Shown one piece after another: positions 26,626-47,230 of a stretch of 64,000 nt of DNA. The position numbers and the translations under genes are program-made. The DNA lies in assembly GCF_964340395.1 (NCBI RefSeq), contig NC_135552.1:18833181-18897180 (forward strand), in the 5' to 3' direction. The notes beneath the pieces were generated by a model. That model saw only the letters and a program-made list of their open reading frames with translations. It had not been told where the DNA came from and searched no databases. The DNA is from Glandiceps talaboti (taxonomy: Eukaryota > Hemichordata > Enteropneusta > Spengelidae). The first letter of the stretch is position 1. Each line of letters opens with the position of its first letter.

Positions 26626-28158
26626 TCTGAACTTGTGTGTACAACCCCAGTAAATGACTCAAGTACATTCGATGTACGAGCAGGAGGCAAATGAATCATG
26701 TTTGACTTTTGTCCTCACAAGGATATGCCAACCTCTCAGACAGATCAAGAGATTTGTAATACTGGTTACATTGCTTGCAGATCACTGGTAATAATACTTT
26801 GTAACTAAAATAGCTCATACTGATGCCATTACAAAATTTCTGCTCATCTGTTTATCGATGTTGGGAACGCTGGCCAAGAGATAGTGTGGCCTCTGTGATA
26901 CTTACCAGTAGTTTTAATATTAATTGACATTCACATTGTTACCATAATTATGTCAAGAGTTTGGTGGTTTTGCCTGTGTATTCATTGTAGGAGCCAGAGT
27001 AAATAGTGGAACATTATACTGTAGCCACAAAGAGCTAGAGGACAACAATGGCTATTTTTAATATATAATAATGCTATTGTTATAGCCTATATGACAGAGA
27101 TATTATAAAAATAGTTTGCTGTATGTTCTCTTGCATTTACAGTTTTAGATAATCAAAGATGAATCACAAGCTGAAACAGGGAAATTATACTGATATCTAC
27201 CCAATAGTTTTGACGATAAAGAAAAATATTAGGGGGTTTTGACCTAAACTAATGATGTTCATTTGTTGAGTTTGTGCGACATTGTGCAATCGTCTCTAAC
27301 ATAAATATACCACCAATGTAAGATAACTAAACCAAATATCTGCTTTTACATCCTGTATAATGAAATATAATCTCATTTTAACAGTTATTGCCAGTTTCTT
27401 CACTTCTTTTCAGTGTATTTTCAAATTGTATGTTTGTTATACAGTATTGGTGTGTGGTCTGTTAGCATGAAACAAACCATGTTACTTAGGGGTTCTTAGA
27501 AGGAACACACACACACACACATACATACATACACACACAGATAGAGGGAGGGAGAGAGAGAGATGAAGGAGACTGAGGGATGCAATCATTGCTAACACTT
27601 CTTTGTTTTCTGCCTGCAATGAGTGCAGTTTACAGTCCAAGTTTAAATGACGCACTCAAATCATTGAAACAATCTTTACGACAGCTTTATTAAAATATAT
27701 ACAGTTCACACTGTAAAGGTCTTACAAGTGATGACGACGAAATGAAAACAAATAATGAAATGACGACAGAACTATGGAAAGCATAAAACTAAACTTTACT
27801 ACAACATAAGTACCAAGATACGTAAGCAGGAGAAAATCATTACTATAGTCAGGAACTACAATGTTTATATAGTATTTACAAAATGACAGTAAATAGATTA
27901 ATGATCACAATAGCAGGCTAACTTTCTGTGTTTTTATCATTTTATTTGTATGTTCTTGACTCAAGGAAAAGCCATTCTAAACCAACCATGGCAGTTCATA
28001 GTTCATTGTTTTTTACTTAAAGCATGACTGCTTGTTCAGCTTGTTACAAATCTTATGGTAAATTCAATTGAGAGTGTTTTACTGCCAGTAGTTTACAGTT
28101 TTCACCTGTCCCCAATATAATCAGATGAATGTAATCCTAAAGGTGCCTTGCCAACTTT
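26626..28158. other. Convergent 3' region of C2orf76 and calaxin
   Basis: Holds both 3' UTRs. A (CA)n/(CATA)n/(GAGA)n simple repeat lies at 27508-27562. No further gene is seen. Confidence 0.5.
27686..27691 (-). terminator. Poly(A) signal, calaxin
   Basis: AATAAA on the minus strand, 470 bp beyond the calaxin stop codon. It is the nearest canonical hexamer I found. Confidence 0.4.
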
Positions 28159-29050
28159 TTAATCATATTCCAAGTCAGGTGTGTCAGAAAATGTTGAGAG
28201 GAATGCTTTCCGGCACTGAAATAATGAAAAAATATAAATATTAATAACTGCACAGTATATAAATTCTTTGAACACTGATTTTGAAAAGAGGAATGTTTAG
28301 TTACATTATGACCAACTATTTCAATACTGTAGTGGTGAAATAAGATTGAACATAGCAATGATTCTGTTAGACTGTAAGATATGTTGTGTCACTCTCCCTT
28401 CACCGGCAATGGTAGTATTTAGGTTTTATTTACATTTATTACACCTGAACGTTATTGCACAAGCTGTCATTGGTCAGAATCAAATCATATGACCTTCTTT
28501 AAACAGACTATAGCCCATGCAGTGCTATTGCTTGCACATGCAGAGACTGGAGTTATTTCAATGCTGCCTGTTGGAGTTATTTTGACGGTTGCGTATCTAT
28601 TCTGCAGATGTTTTGAAGTATTGCGCGCTCGAGATGTCAAAGTCAGTGAGACACACAAGCTTATTTCTTTATTTAATTTGAATAAGTTTAATTACAAATG
28701 AGCTGTAGGACACTCCAGCTCCTACAAATAATGCCATGTCCGCATTCAATGGTTAGCTGCACCATGAAAGGGAAACCTTTCTATCAATGGTGATAAATGA
28801 TGAGTGGACACATGAACAATTGGATGAATAATGCACTCGGGGAATATCACAATTTAATGCCTGCCTGCGGGCTGTCACTCTTTACAAATATTTTGATGAT
28901 GACCTTGCCTTCAACTTGGGCATCATAAAAAATTTGGTAAAGCGTACAAGCCCTGTGCAGGCACTAAATTATGACAGTGCCCTCACTGGCATGTGTTATT
29001 ATTTAAATACAAAATCCAAGCATTTGGTATAAATTGTGTTGGTATATATA

Positions 29051-29099
<49 letters not shown>

Positions 29100-32000
29100 A
29101 TGCATGCATAGTCCATGCAATATATATATACATTACATGGACTTTGCATGCACACAAAACTTACATTTCAAAGAGTACATTTAGGCCTACAAAAAATAAT
29201 TGTTTGGTTCCGGTTACCTGACCCCCACCTAGTTTTTCACTGCCGACCCTAAACTTTTTTTTTACATATTCGCGAAAAAAAAAATAAAATCATGAAAATT
29301 GTGTGAAGTCTCGCCAGAAACAGTGGACGCAGAAACTGACATCAACTTAAAAGGACAATATAAAATAACATAGCGACCATTTGGAAAACACATAACTACC
29401 TGAACTAGACACTCACAACTGAAAAAAAAGTAAAATAAAAAATCTACCTACCCCACCTATTCTAAAATTGAGCGTAATCGGAACCACACAATTTTTTTTA
29501 TTAGGCTTTACAATGAACATTTTATTTCATTTACCTTTGCATCTGGAAGGCAAGGTCCAAATGCTTCCAACAACAATGACTCTTGTTCTACAGCTTGCTT
29601 GAAGTCAGAATATGAAAGCCTGCTATCATGATCATGGTCCTAAAATTAAAATCAGTTGAAACTTTAAAAACATTTTCAAACACAAACTAAAAAGAATGGC
29701 AAATAGTCATGACACAAGGGTTTCGTCACATCATTTTCAACTGATAGAGACAAGGCCCAAATAGCACTTGTTGTATGTTCTTGGGCTGAATGAACAAAGA
29801 AAGAAGATCCCCTAAGTCCTCTTAGACTATCAAAGTTGAAAGAAGCAAGACCCCTACGTTCTTATCTCAGACTATCAAGGGGCAAGAAGCAAGATCCCCA
29901 TAAGCTCTTGTCTTAGACTATCAAAGTGGAAAGAAGAAATATCCCCTAGCCTCTCATCTAACACTGCTAAAGCTGAAAAAAAAAAAGCCCCTTACCATCT
30001 TTTTCAAAGTGATTTCAACTAAATCTTTGATTCCTTCATCAGGATCTTCTTCTGTTGGAGGTTTAATCATACTGCTTTTCAACAAGTGAAACATTTCTTC
30101 TCTTGAGATATAACCATCACTATTCAGATCGTACACATCAAAACAATCTGTTTCAAGATATCATATGAAAAAAAAATGAATATAAATGATGGCAAAAAAA
30201 ATGCTAAGCTTAATGCTTTCCATATCAAATAATCAAGGCATTATGACTATGATATCTATCTCACAGAGTTTACATTTAACACAGGAAAAATACATAGTAA
30301 CTCCTATCATTTCTCCAGCCAATAGCAATTCCTTTGTGAGAAAATCTTTTCATAGCATTAGCAATAGCAATATTACCATTATTGCTAGGGTTTATAAGCC
30401 TTGAACACACTAGTGTACAATAAATTTATAGTACTTACAGGCCATCTTTTCTTCGGCATTACCCCTAATAATTACTGAAAGTCCTTTGACATATTCTTCC
30501 ATATTCACATAACTGTCACTATCTTTATCAAATGCACGGAACACTGGAACAAATAAAATAAGAACATGTTGTACGGTTGGATTTCAAATAACGACAACAC
30601 TATTATTATACTACCTGCAAAACATTCATTACAAAACATGCTTGAATTTTACACTCACTTCACACCCCAAAGCAGGGTTTCTCAAAGCCATTTTTTCCCT
30701 GAACTCAAAGTTGACTGAGATCAGCCTACTTTTATGGTACCAGTACAATGTGTAATACTGCATCAGAATTGAATTACTAAAAGTATAAATTTGTTGTGAC
30801 CAATGTTGGCCATAGACTGACACAGTTGAAGTTATCTGCAGTGACTAATGTTGGCTATACACTGACACAGTTACTACCAAACCAGAGTGAGTGTAGAGTT
30901 TCAGTTACATAGCAATGTTTTTTATGTCTCACACAATTTTTTTTGTTACAAAATTAAATAAAACAAAATACAGACACTGATAGCCCTAAAGCATATAAAA
31001 TGATACATTTTATGTTACTGTGAAGACAAATCAACATCACTGTCAGATGAATCAAGGAAGATTTAAACAGACAACTGTTTATTTGTGTTCACAATGAGTT
31101 AAAATATAATATTTCCAGTGTGTACATGCTGTCAGTGCCTGTAGTTTGTTTGTGTAGTTCATAACGAAAACCTTTGTGTGTGATTTACAAAGAATTGTGC
31201 CACCAAATTAAAACTGTATAGTCTTTCTGTCATTTGTGGTGACCATGTTTGGCCATAGACTGACAATCAGTGTTGGCTATACTCTGACACAGGTAAAGTC
31301 ATTTGTGGCTCAGACCACTGAGTTTGTGGCGACCAGTGTTGGCCATACTTTGACATGGTTAAAGTCATTTGTGTTGACCAGTGTTGGCCATACTCTGACA
31401 CAGGTAAAGTTATTTGTGGTGACCAGTGTTGGCCATACTTTGATATGGTTAAAGTCATTTGTGTTGACCAGTGTTGGCCATACTCTGACACAGGTAAAGT
31501 TATTTGTGGTGACCAGTGTTGGCCATACTTTGATAGGGTTAAAGTCATATGTGTTGACCAGTATTGGCCATATTCTGACATACGTAAAGTCATATGTGTT
31601 GACCAGTATTGGCCATATTCTGACATACGTAATTTAGTCATAGTCATTTGTGTTGGCCATAGACTGACGTGAGTAAAATTGTCATTCGTTGTACTTACCT
31701 CTGTCCATAATGATGTCATCTGTCATATTGAATGTGTTATGGAGTACATCCCGGAACCTATTCCTGTCCAGTCTCATTTTATTTCCTGGACCAGTATTAC
31801 CCTTCCCTGTACCAGCACAGATTTTCTTGAACTGTTGCACCAAGCCTTCAACTTCTTGTTTTTTGACTGAAATACGGAAAAAATCTTTAGATAATTAGTC
31901 TCACATCTTTCAAACATTTGCCTTCAAAAAATAATGATCCAATTTCCTAAACAAGTACATGTATTTTTCTCATAGGACAATAAATGCATTTAATCAAGTC

Positions 32001-34496
32001 AACTGATGAGTGTTGGGGAGTGGGGGAGGGGTAGGGTTCTTTTACAAAATGAACTCTTTTCAAACATAGAAACACTTAAACGTATAAACATAATTATAAA
32101 GTCAGCACCAGATTCAGATTCAGATTGGGTTCACTCCCAGGGCTTTTACTACACAATGGTTTAACTGACCCTGGTGCTGGGATCAATTTCTGCACCAGAC
32201 TGAGAAGTTTTGGTGATGCTTCCATGAGACAATAGTCAATCCTTGGGTCAACTAAATGATTATGAGCAAATGTACATTATGTACTCTCCTAAGTGTGCCT
32301 ACATGTAAGCGTATATGTAAGAACATTTCAAATTCTATAGGCTGGATTGGGCCATCATGAGCATACAATAATATTTCATTTGCGAATGAATGACAACAAA
32401 CTTCGTACATGTGATGTACATCTTCATGACCCCGCACTGGAACCATGTGTATACTAACAAAAAATATCATACATTGATTGATTGAGCTTACGACCATGAA
32501 TGTATACATGTTCAATTTTTTGTGACAAGATTTCATAAAATGAATATCTTACTATTTTGAGTAATTTCCTGGCCAAAATTAAGATTTAAACACACAGATG
32601 TTGCCCCACATTACGTGTTACACATACAATGTGTGAGTTGACATTAACTGTCTTGACTGCGTATTCTATTGTTTGATCCAGATACAATGGGAATCAAACT
32701 AATCTTTTGGATGTGGTGCTGGAACCAGAATCAGTTTCAAAAGTTAAATGAAACTGATTCTTATTCTGTTACAAACTTTTCAATATGTCGTAGATTAACA
32801 ATACATATTTGTGACTCCTAAGTGCTCATTACCTTTAGTTAAACAGGCAGTACATGTAGCACTCCGACTCAGAATCCAGGATATTATTACAAAACAGTAA
32901 GAACTTTTGACATGTTCAAGTAATATACATCACAGTCCTAACTATTATCAGAATCACCTCTACCTAGTATTCATACAATCCATTCATATTAAAAATCAGA
33001 CAATTTGTCTTTTTGGATTTGTGTTCGCAAGTGTCAACAATTACAAATAAATCAAATCTCTTCATTTATTTATTGATTTATTTATTTAAAACACATAACA
33101 TATCCCAGGGGTGTTATTACAATAAGATGAAAAGAACAAACATAAACAAAAATAAACAACCGTTACTATAAAAACCTAACCTAATTACCAATAGGAGCAT
33201 AAACTACTTTTCATTAGCCCTAATAAAAAAAAATGTGTGGCTCCGGTTACGCTCAATTTTAGAATAGGTGGGGGTAGGCAGATTTTATTTAATTTATTTT
33301 TCTTCTGTGTGAGTGTCTAGTTCAGGTTTTCCATTGTTTTCCAAATGCTCTCTGTGTTGATTATTTCTTCCCATCAGATGTACAGCCATTACAGATTGGA
33401 AGAACAGTTTTAGAGTGTCTTTTTTTAAATTGATGTCAGTTTCCGCATCCACTATTTCTTGTGAGACTTCACAATTTTTGCAATTTTATTTTTTTTCTCG
33501 AATATGTAAAAAAAAGTTTAGGTGAGGCAGTGAAAAGCTAGGTGGGGTCGGGTAACCGGAACCAAACAATTTTTTTTAGGCCTTACTTTAAAAGTAGTGA
33601 AAAGTTTAAATACACATACATTTCAAAAGGATTGCTGTGCACAATCTGAATGATCAAATTCAATTTTGAGATATACCCATGTACAAAGGGACATGTATTA
33701 TTGGTGTTTTCCTAAAGAAAACCTCACACGAATAACGCTACTAGTACTACAAATGTAATAATTTATGCTGTATCTCAGACGGCTAACAAATCTTTTTAGT
33801 GGTCTGAGGTCAATAATTTTCTTTCCTAAGCTAGAGGTTGGGGAAGTGTATTCAAGTCAATACGTTGTCATATTTAGACTGTGAACAAGGACAAAACAAC
33901 AATCTAAACAATACTACACACCCCTATGCCACACAAAAGTACTTGCTGATTGCTTTTAGCTATGTACATATTCAATTTTATTATTGTGAGGGTAAAATTG
34001 TTTATATTATTTTCTCAATTATATTAAATTAGACAAGTTCCCTTCTTTATCAATCTAAATTGTTTTCATCTTCTACATGTACTAGTACATGTATATATGA
34101 ATAATGTATTACAACACATACTCTTCACTGGTAATTTATCATACCTGCCTCTTTCAATATGATTTCCAATTTATCACCTAATCTATATTCACACATAAAT
34201 TTATCGAAATGAAGTGTTAGTTAGTTTTAGCAAATAGGCCTCTATGTTTAATTCAATTTCTTATATCAAAAGTCCAAGTCCTAGAATTTATCATTTAATT
34301 TTTAAATGCAACTACCTTAGTTGAGACCATAGATGTACAAATGTATTAGGGGAGATAAGTTTATACATCCATGATCCATGGTGAGACTGACTTGATAAAT
34401 AAACATGTATTGACAATACTTACAATGGGAATCCTTTGTCCACTGCTCGATTGCATCTTTTTCAGTGTTCTTCGTGTTCTTTTTCTTTGGTGGCAT
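28159..34496 (-). CDS. CLXN: Calaxin (EFCAB1), EF-hand dynein regulator of motile cilia
   Basis: Homologue of calaxin/EFCAB1, a Ca2+-binding protein of the outer dynein arm docking region in motile cilia and sperm flagella. Minus-strand exons run 34424-34496, 31699-31866, 30439-30543, 29996-30147, 29535-29639 and 28159-28215. Phases 1, 1, 1, 0, 0 join to give 219 residues (human 211 as recalled). Three EF-hand loops are visible: residues 86-97 ([12 protein letters not shown]), 122-133 ([12 protein letters not shown]) and 167-178 ([12 protein letters not shown]). Strong family blocks are [20 protein letters not shown] and [12 protein letters not shown]. Exon 1 joins exon 2 to give [15 protein letters not shown], matching the human N-terminal region. 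The second intron carries a 45 bp minisatellite next to the exon 2 donor, and the first carries a dispersed inverted-end element. An AATAAA lies at 27686-27691 (minus). The start codon is 339 bp from that of NMT, which is divergent. Confidence 0.95.
29051..29098. repeat. (TG)n microsatellite
   Basis: Pure TG dinucleotide run in calaxin intron 5. Confidence 0.9.
29181..29508 (-). mobile_element. Inverted-end dispersed element, copy B
   Basis: About 328 bp, in reverse orientation to copy A, within calaxin intron 5 and ending about 25 bp from exon 5. The ends are TTAGGCCTACA...TTGTTTGGTTCCGGTTACC and GCGTAATCGGAACC...TTAGGC. Confidence 0.7.
30786..31680. repeat. Minisatellite, 45 bp unit, in calaxin intron 2
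   Basis: About ten tandem units at 31236-31680, each with GACCAGTGTTGGCCATA then TCTGACACAGGTAAAGT. Two outlying units sit at 30786-30870. The array ends about 20 bp from the exon 2 donor. Because the unit is a multiple of three, frames stay open on both strands; these are not taken as genes. Confidence 0.85.
31867..34423 (-). other. Calaxin intron 1
   Basis: Contains the inverted-end element copy C and a small inverted repeat around GAATCAGTTTC/GAAACTGATTC (32730-32762). Otherwise AT-rich with no second gene recognised. Confidence 0.55.
33214..33585 (+). mobile_element. Inverted-end dispersed element, copy C
   Basis: About 372 bp in the same orientation as copy A. The ends are TTAGCCCTAATA...GGCTCCGGTTACGC and GGTAACCGGAACC...TTAGGCC. 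It retains the interior CAGCCATTACAGATTGG phrase shared with copy E. Confidence 0.7.
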
Positions 34497-34587
34497 TTTG
34501 GGAAAAGGGGGGAAATTCAGCAAATATACAGGACGATCCTCACCAAAATATTAAGGCTTGTTGCGTTGTTTTGGTTGTCAAGCTCTG

Positions 34588-34599
34588 TGCGCATGCGTG
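34588..34599. promoter_or_regulatory. NRF1-like palindrome between calaxin and NMT
   Basis: TGCGCATGCGTG is one base short of the NRF1 consensus and lies in the 339 bp between two divergent start codons. No TATA box is seen there. Confidence 0.45.
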
Positions 34600-34835
34600 A
34601 CCTTTGTTCTCCCCAGAATGCAATGTGTGGGAAATGTGGCTCGCTCCCTACACTTTATTATTACACTCTATCTTTATGATATTGAAAAATATATCGTGAA
34701 TTTCACCATAAAAATACTACTTTAATAAACTTTTGAATAATTAGTTAAATGTTTTTTCTTAAAAGTTATTCCAGAATTCTAAAATATGGGGCACATAAAA
34801 ATAGTTCTTGAACGTTGCTTACTGTAGACTTCAAC

Positions 34836-42591
<7,756 letters not shown>

Positions 42592-44460
42592 AATACTGCC
42601 AAGCAGAAACAGAGAGAGAGGAAACTCTGATCAACCTACCTTACCAATCAAGGACAGACTGTAAAATGGGAAAATATTAATCCACTATATTTAAGAAACC
42701 TCATATTAAAGTTTGTACTTTGAACAGAACTTTTCAGACAAAGTCATTTAGATTCATTAACGTGTAGGCAAGCGTAAATCTTAGTTTGATTTTGATATAG
42801 TTACAGTCAACTCTTTTAACATAGTGTAGCACTCACAGAATAGAAGCTGAACATAATAAATTAGAAGTCACAGTTCATAAATTTAGGACACAAGCATTAA
42901 TTTGTTTTAGAGATGAACTTTTATCAAGGTAGATACTATTCTTAATGAAAATCTAGATTTTCCACATTTTCACTACTTCTCTTCCACCCAGCATGTGCAT
43001 TAGTCCTTGGCTCCTTGAGTCCTGGAACAGTCCACTCTTAAATAGGGATAAAGGGTGCCTGGCAATGTAAGCACCACCATTTAGATATTCATATATCTGT
43101 TTTGTACAGTCAGTGCAAAAAGCTGTTACCATAGAAACAGTATATGCTGGTTGAGTAGTCTTTTGCACGGTGATTGTGATGTTTTGTGGGTATTTTTTAC
43201 ATTGTAATAAGCCAACTGATTCTAACACCAAAATTGCTTTGATAGTTTCAGTGCCAAAATACACAATGTATTGGTATATCATGTTTTGCACCTAAATGTT
43301 AACTTCTTACGACAGAACAGTCGACAACCCTACATAGTATTCAACTCCTATATGTATTCCCATTTCTAAAGTCTGATGGTATTTCAGGAATTATATCACT
43401 GACCTTGTGCCATTTTGCACTTACTAGAGTGAGTCTTTGAAGATTACGTGACACTTGTAGACACGGTTAAGACTTTAGCTCATGTCAAGGGTATACCCTA
43501 TCAGCCTGCCCCTGCGAGTAACACAACATAGCATATGTTACGATATCTAACCACTGGGTAGGAGGTAATGACTACATGTATTATCAGATTAGTATCATAC
43601 CTGTGTATAACTTGATGAGATTATTAAAAGTTGTTCAAATCAGTTCCCAAAACATCCACACAAATGTAATAAATAGGAAAATAAGATTTATGAAACTAAG
43701 TTTTTCACATTTACCTCATTGAAATTAAATACTGAATTACTTGAAAATATTGAATTCAAGAAAGGAAAATCTGAAAGGTCACAGATAAACAGGGTCACTC
43801 AGTTACTAACAGTGTAATTTTATCACTCCATATGAAATACATGAACATAAGAGTACCCTAAAAGTTGAGTATTTCCCTCTGTATAGAGAACTTTCGATAT
43901 GCAATTTTTTAACTTCTTTTTTTTTCTAGATAACGAAAACAGAAAGTCAAACTCACTCTCTTTAATAGGCAAACTAGGAGAGATATTAAATATGAATTGC
44001 AATTTTCAAATTCTAACTTCATGCTTCTAATAATTTTATCTTCTCATCCAAAAAAGGAACAATCCAATTTTTCTACAGCAACATTTTTTTTTTACATCAA
44101 AGTAAAACGAAACAAAAATGTGGTAGTAACAAAATGAGCTGATCAATTCTGTAATTTGCATCTTGCACCATTTCTGATGAACACTTTTTTTAAGTTATGA
44201 AAAACAAATAGAACAATAGGTAGGTAAGTAAATGTGGAGATTTAATATTACTGCTACTTGTGAGACCACAGATCATTTGTTTTCAGGTCAAAAGTATTAA
44301 ATGTATCAATGTTTAATATTAGGTGCAATCAATTTTCAGGACAGAGTTTTCTGTATGTCATCCTTTACTCAGAATTTTTACTATGAAATTTTTCCACTGT
44401 AGAGGGACTATTTTGTATGGAAACACAGTATGCGGATTGTGTACTGTCCTGTGGCTTGCG
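42592..44460. other. Region between convergent NMT and RBM48, left part
   Basis: NMT 3' UTR, then AT-rich sequence with no recognised gene or repeat. Confidence 0.45.
42705..42710 (+). terminator. Poly(A) signal, NMT
   Basis: ATTAAA 114 bp after the NMT stop. An AATAAA near 42855 is an alternative. Confidence 0.35.
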
Positions 44461-44812
44461 TTAAAGTGGCCATATGGATGAGAATTTGGTATTTATTTTG
44501 GATATTTATTTGATAAAACAGCTTCTATGTTTTTCTACTTGACAAAATAATGCGAAAGAACATATACCAAGTCCATGTTCATAACTCAATACATTGCAAA
44601 AAGATGCAAAAAGTGTAAAAAGTTTGTTATTGTACGTACAATAACAAACATTTTACACATTGTTTAATGTTTTGCCATTTATTGAGATGTCAACATGGAC
44701 TTGGTATATGTTATTTCACATTATTTTTTCAAGTAGAAAAACATAGTGAAGCTGTTTTATCAAATAAAAATCCAAAATAAATACCAAATTCTCATCCATA
44801 TGGCCACTTTAA
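44461..44812. mobile_element. 352 bp near-perfect palindrome bounded by TTAA
   Basis: Two arms of about 176 nt meet at GTACGTAC (near 44637) and pair almost throughout. The outer ends are TTAAAGTGGCCATATGG and CCATATGGCCACTTTAA. TTAA at both borders could be a target-site duplication. No open frame. Transcription would give a long hairpin RNA. Confidence 0.75.
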
Positions 44813-46239
44813 TATGTTAGCATAGAATCTATCATCCTCTTATCAAGCTTTAGATGTCCATTCACAATAGGATACTTTTTTTATCCTGCTATAAAACATG
44901 ACTTTCATTGAACATGACTACATCTGTGTATACAGCTTTTTATTTCCGAGGTAGTGTACACATGGAAATTTTCACTAAAAGACAAACAAACACTCAAAAA
45001 ATATGTAGTGACTAAAATGTCTTCATTTTAGAGTATTCAAGTATGGGTTCTTGTTTGTAATGTACATTTCATCATTCATTCACTAGGGAAAGTAATCATC
45101 TATACCTTATTGTCACAGACTTGCTTTACAAAGAAAAACATATAAAGAATCAAATATTTCTACCAGTCTTTAGGTTTTATTTGGAATATTAACCTTACAT
45201 GTTTGGAATGTAAATCCAAATCTGATTTCTTAACGTTAACCTAGGGAATCATCTCTGAATATGGACGCGAGAGGTCTCATTTATGTTTAGACTTGTAACC
45301 CCAGCCTTCTTTCTGAGAGTTCATCTGCAGTGTTGTTTATTTAGAATATACATGTAGGCCAAGGGTCTTACTTTCAAAACTTGATCTTTATTTTGGCATT
45401 ATGACCTTAGATCTTGTTGATTTAGAATATTGACCTGAGGTTTCACATAGCATACTGTCCTCTGGTCTTATTCTAAAATATTGACCTTGGGCAGTATTTC
45501 TGATATTAATCTGCAGTGTGGTATGTAAAATGTTACACATTCTACAAAAATACACCATCCAGACTATACAGACCATTGTATAAAGTCTTACCGTAGTTCA
45601 ATTAAATGATAATTTCTTACATTCAAACTTGCTGGAAATTACAAAATAGATAGTGCTTCAATAGGCTGATAAATGCATACAAAATATATGCATTCCTTTT
45701 TTAGAAGAATTCAGTAATCGAGAATGATATGCAAGTGCACACATGACATGAATACGCGTTCGTTGGAAATGATACCTCAGCTGGAAGTTTATGCCACTCA
45801 GACTGTTAGTCAGGTTTTGGTGTAAGTTCATAGTGTAGAATTCATACCCTAGTCACTATATATCCTAGAGTTTTTGTATCTTCATTTTTTTTCTTGAAGT
45901 CATTATGTACATGTGTAAGCAGTGATAGCTTTGCAGACTGTATATTTGTATTCACAGAGAAGTGATGTTTTTTTTTTACTTGTGAAATAAATACTCATAA
46001 TATTTGAAGGATGTATTTCCATAGCACCATAGGAAAATGGACAATAAAGTGGAAATTTGTCAAAAAAAAAGTCTAAAAGTGTTGATTATGTCATTAAGAT
46101 ATACCTGTGTCATCACTACTCCCAACACTACTATCCGATTACTGTTCATGTCTCAAGTATATATACACCTCTCATAGTACATAACTTTCCTATAGATGAA
46201 GTACACCAGCACATCACACTGTTTCCACCCTTGGCATTA
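44813..46239. other. Region between convergent NMT and RBM48, middle part
   Basis: AT-rich, no recognised gene; a loose repeat of TTTAGAATATTGACCT-like phrases at 45415-45490. Confidence 0.4.
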
Positions 46240-46600
46240 TTAGGCCTAAGAAAAAAAAATTGTTTGGTTCCAGTTACCTGACACCCACCTACTTTTTCAC
46301 ACTGACCCTACATGTTGTATGTATTCAAGAAGAAAAAAATTGTGTGAAGTCTCACAAGAAATAGCAGATGCAGAAAATGACCTCAACTTAAAATGACAAT
46401 ATAAAACTGGTCTTCCTATTTGTAATGGTTGTACATCTGATTTGAAGAAACTAATAACACAGAGACCATATGGACAACAACTGAGAACATAACTACCTGG
46501 ACGAGACACATGAAAAAAATATAAACATAAAAAAGTCAAATAAAAAATCTACCTACCCCCACCTAATTTAATTGAACGTAATCGGAACCACGTAGGCCTT
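46240..46600 (-). mobile_element. Inverted-end dispersed element, copy D
   Basis: About 360 bp, reverse orientation. The ends are TTAGGCCTAAG...TTGTTTGGTTCC and GAACGTAATCGGAACC...TAGGCC. Part of the interior (CCTATTTGTAATGGTTGTACA) is diverged from the other copies. Confidence 0.65.
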
Positions 46601-47230
46601 GGCACACTAACACACACACACCTTTTTTTTCAGGCAGTACTTCTAATATCTTTATATTTAACCATGGCCATTATCTACTGTTACAACCTTTTTTAAACAA
46701 ATTCTATTTCATCCACGCAAATTAAGTATTTAGGCAAAATCAGGGGGCTACAAAGACTTGTACACCAATGGAGTGTGGTTGTGCCATAGACATGACAGTG
46801 AAGAAGAAATTTCTTCTTCACTGTCTATGGTTGTACATACCCATAGCAATAACATTAGCATGAAGTGGTAAAGTGAAGTACTGTACTCCCAAGTTGACAT
46901 TCACACTAGTATTATCTACCACACATGGCTAATGTTAAATGCTATGATCTTCACATGTATAACCACAATAGACGAGAGATGTATTAGCAATTTATTTATA
47001 CCAGTATGGAGAGAAATTCTGCTATGGTGTTATGATTGAAGCAGCAACATGGTGTATACAGTGACTGGACTGAGACCGCGACATATAGTAGATTTGTTTG
47101 CTACAGTCAAATTTACTCAAAACATCTTAAAGTTTCTTGTAACATAACCACAGTACCATGAAAAACATTTTTGTTTTGTTTTTAATATTCAATAATATAA
47201 ACATTCAAAATTTATCAGTTCCAAAAATGA

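Noticed and set aside
31236-31719. Long open frames on both strands in calaxin intron 2
   Set aside because: They follow a 45 bp tandem repeat and have no start context, homology or codon signature.
34150-34215. Candidate extra calaxin exon (frame reading [11 protein letters not shown] with a GTATGA donor)
   Set aside because: Phase would fit, but it lacks a good polypyrimidine tract and direct joining of exon 1 to 31866 gives a better family match ([12 protein letters not shown]).
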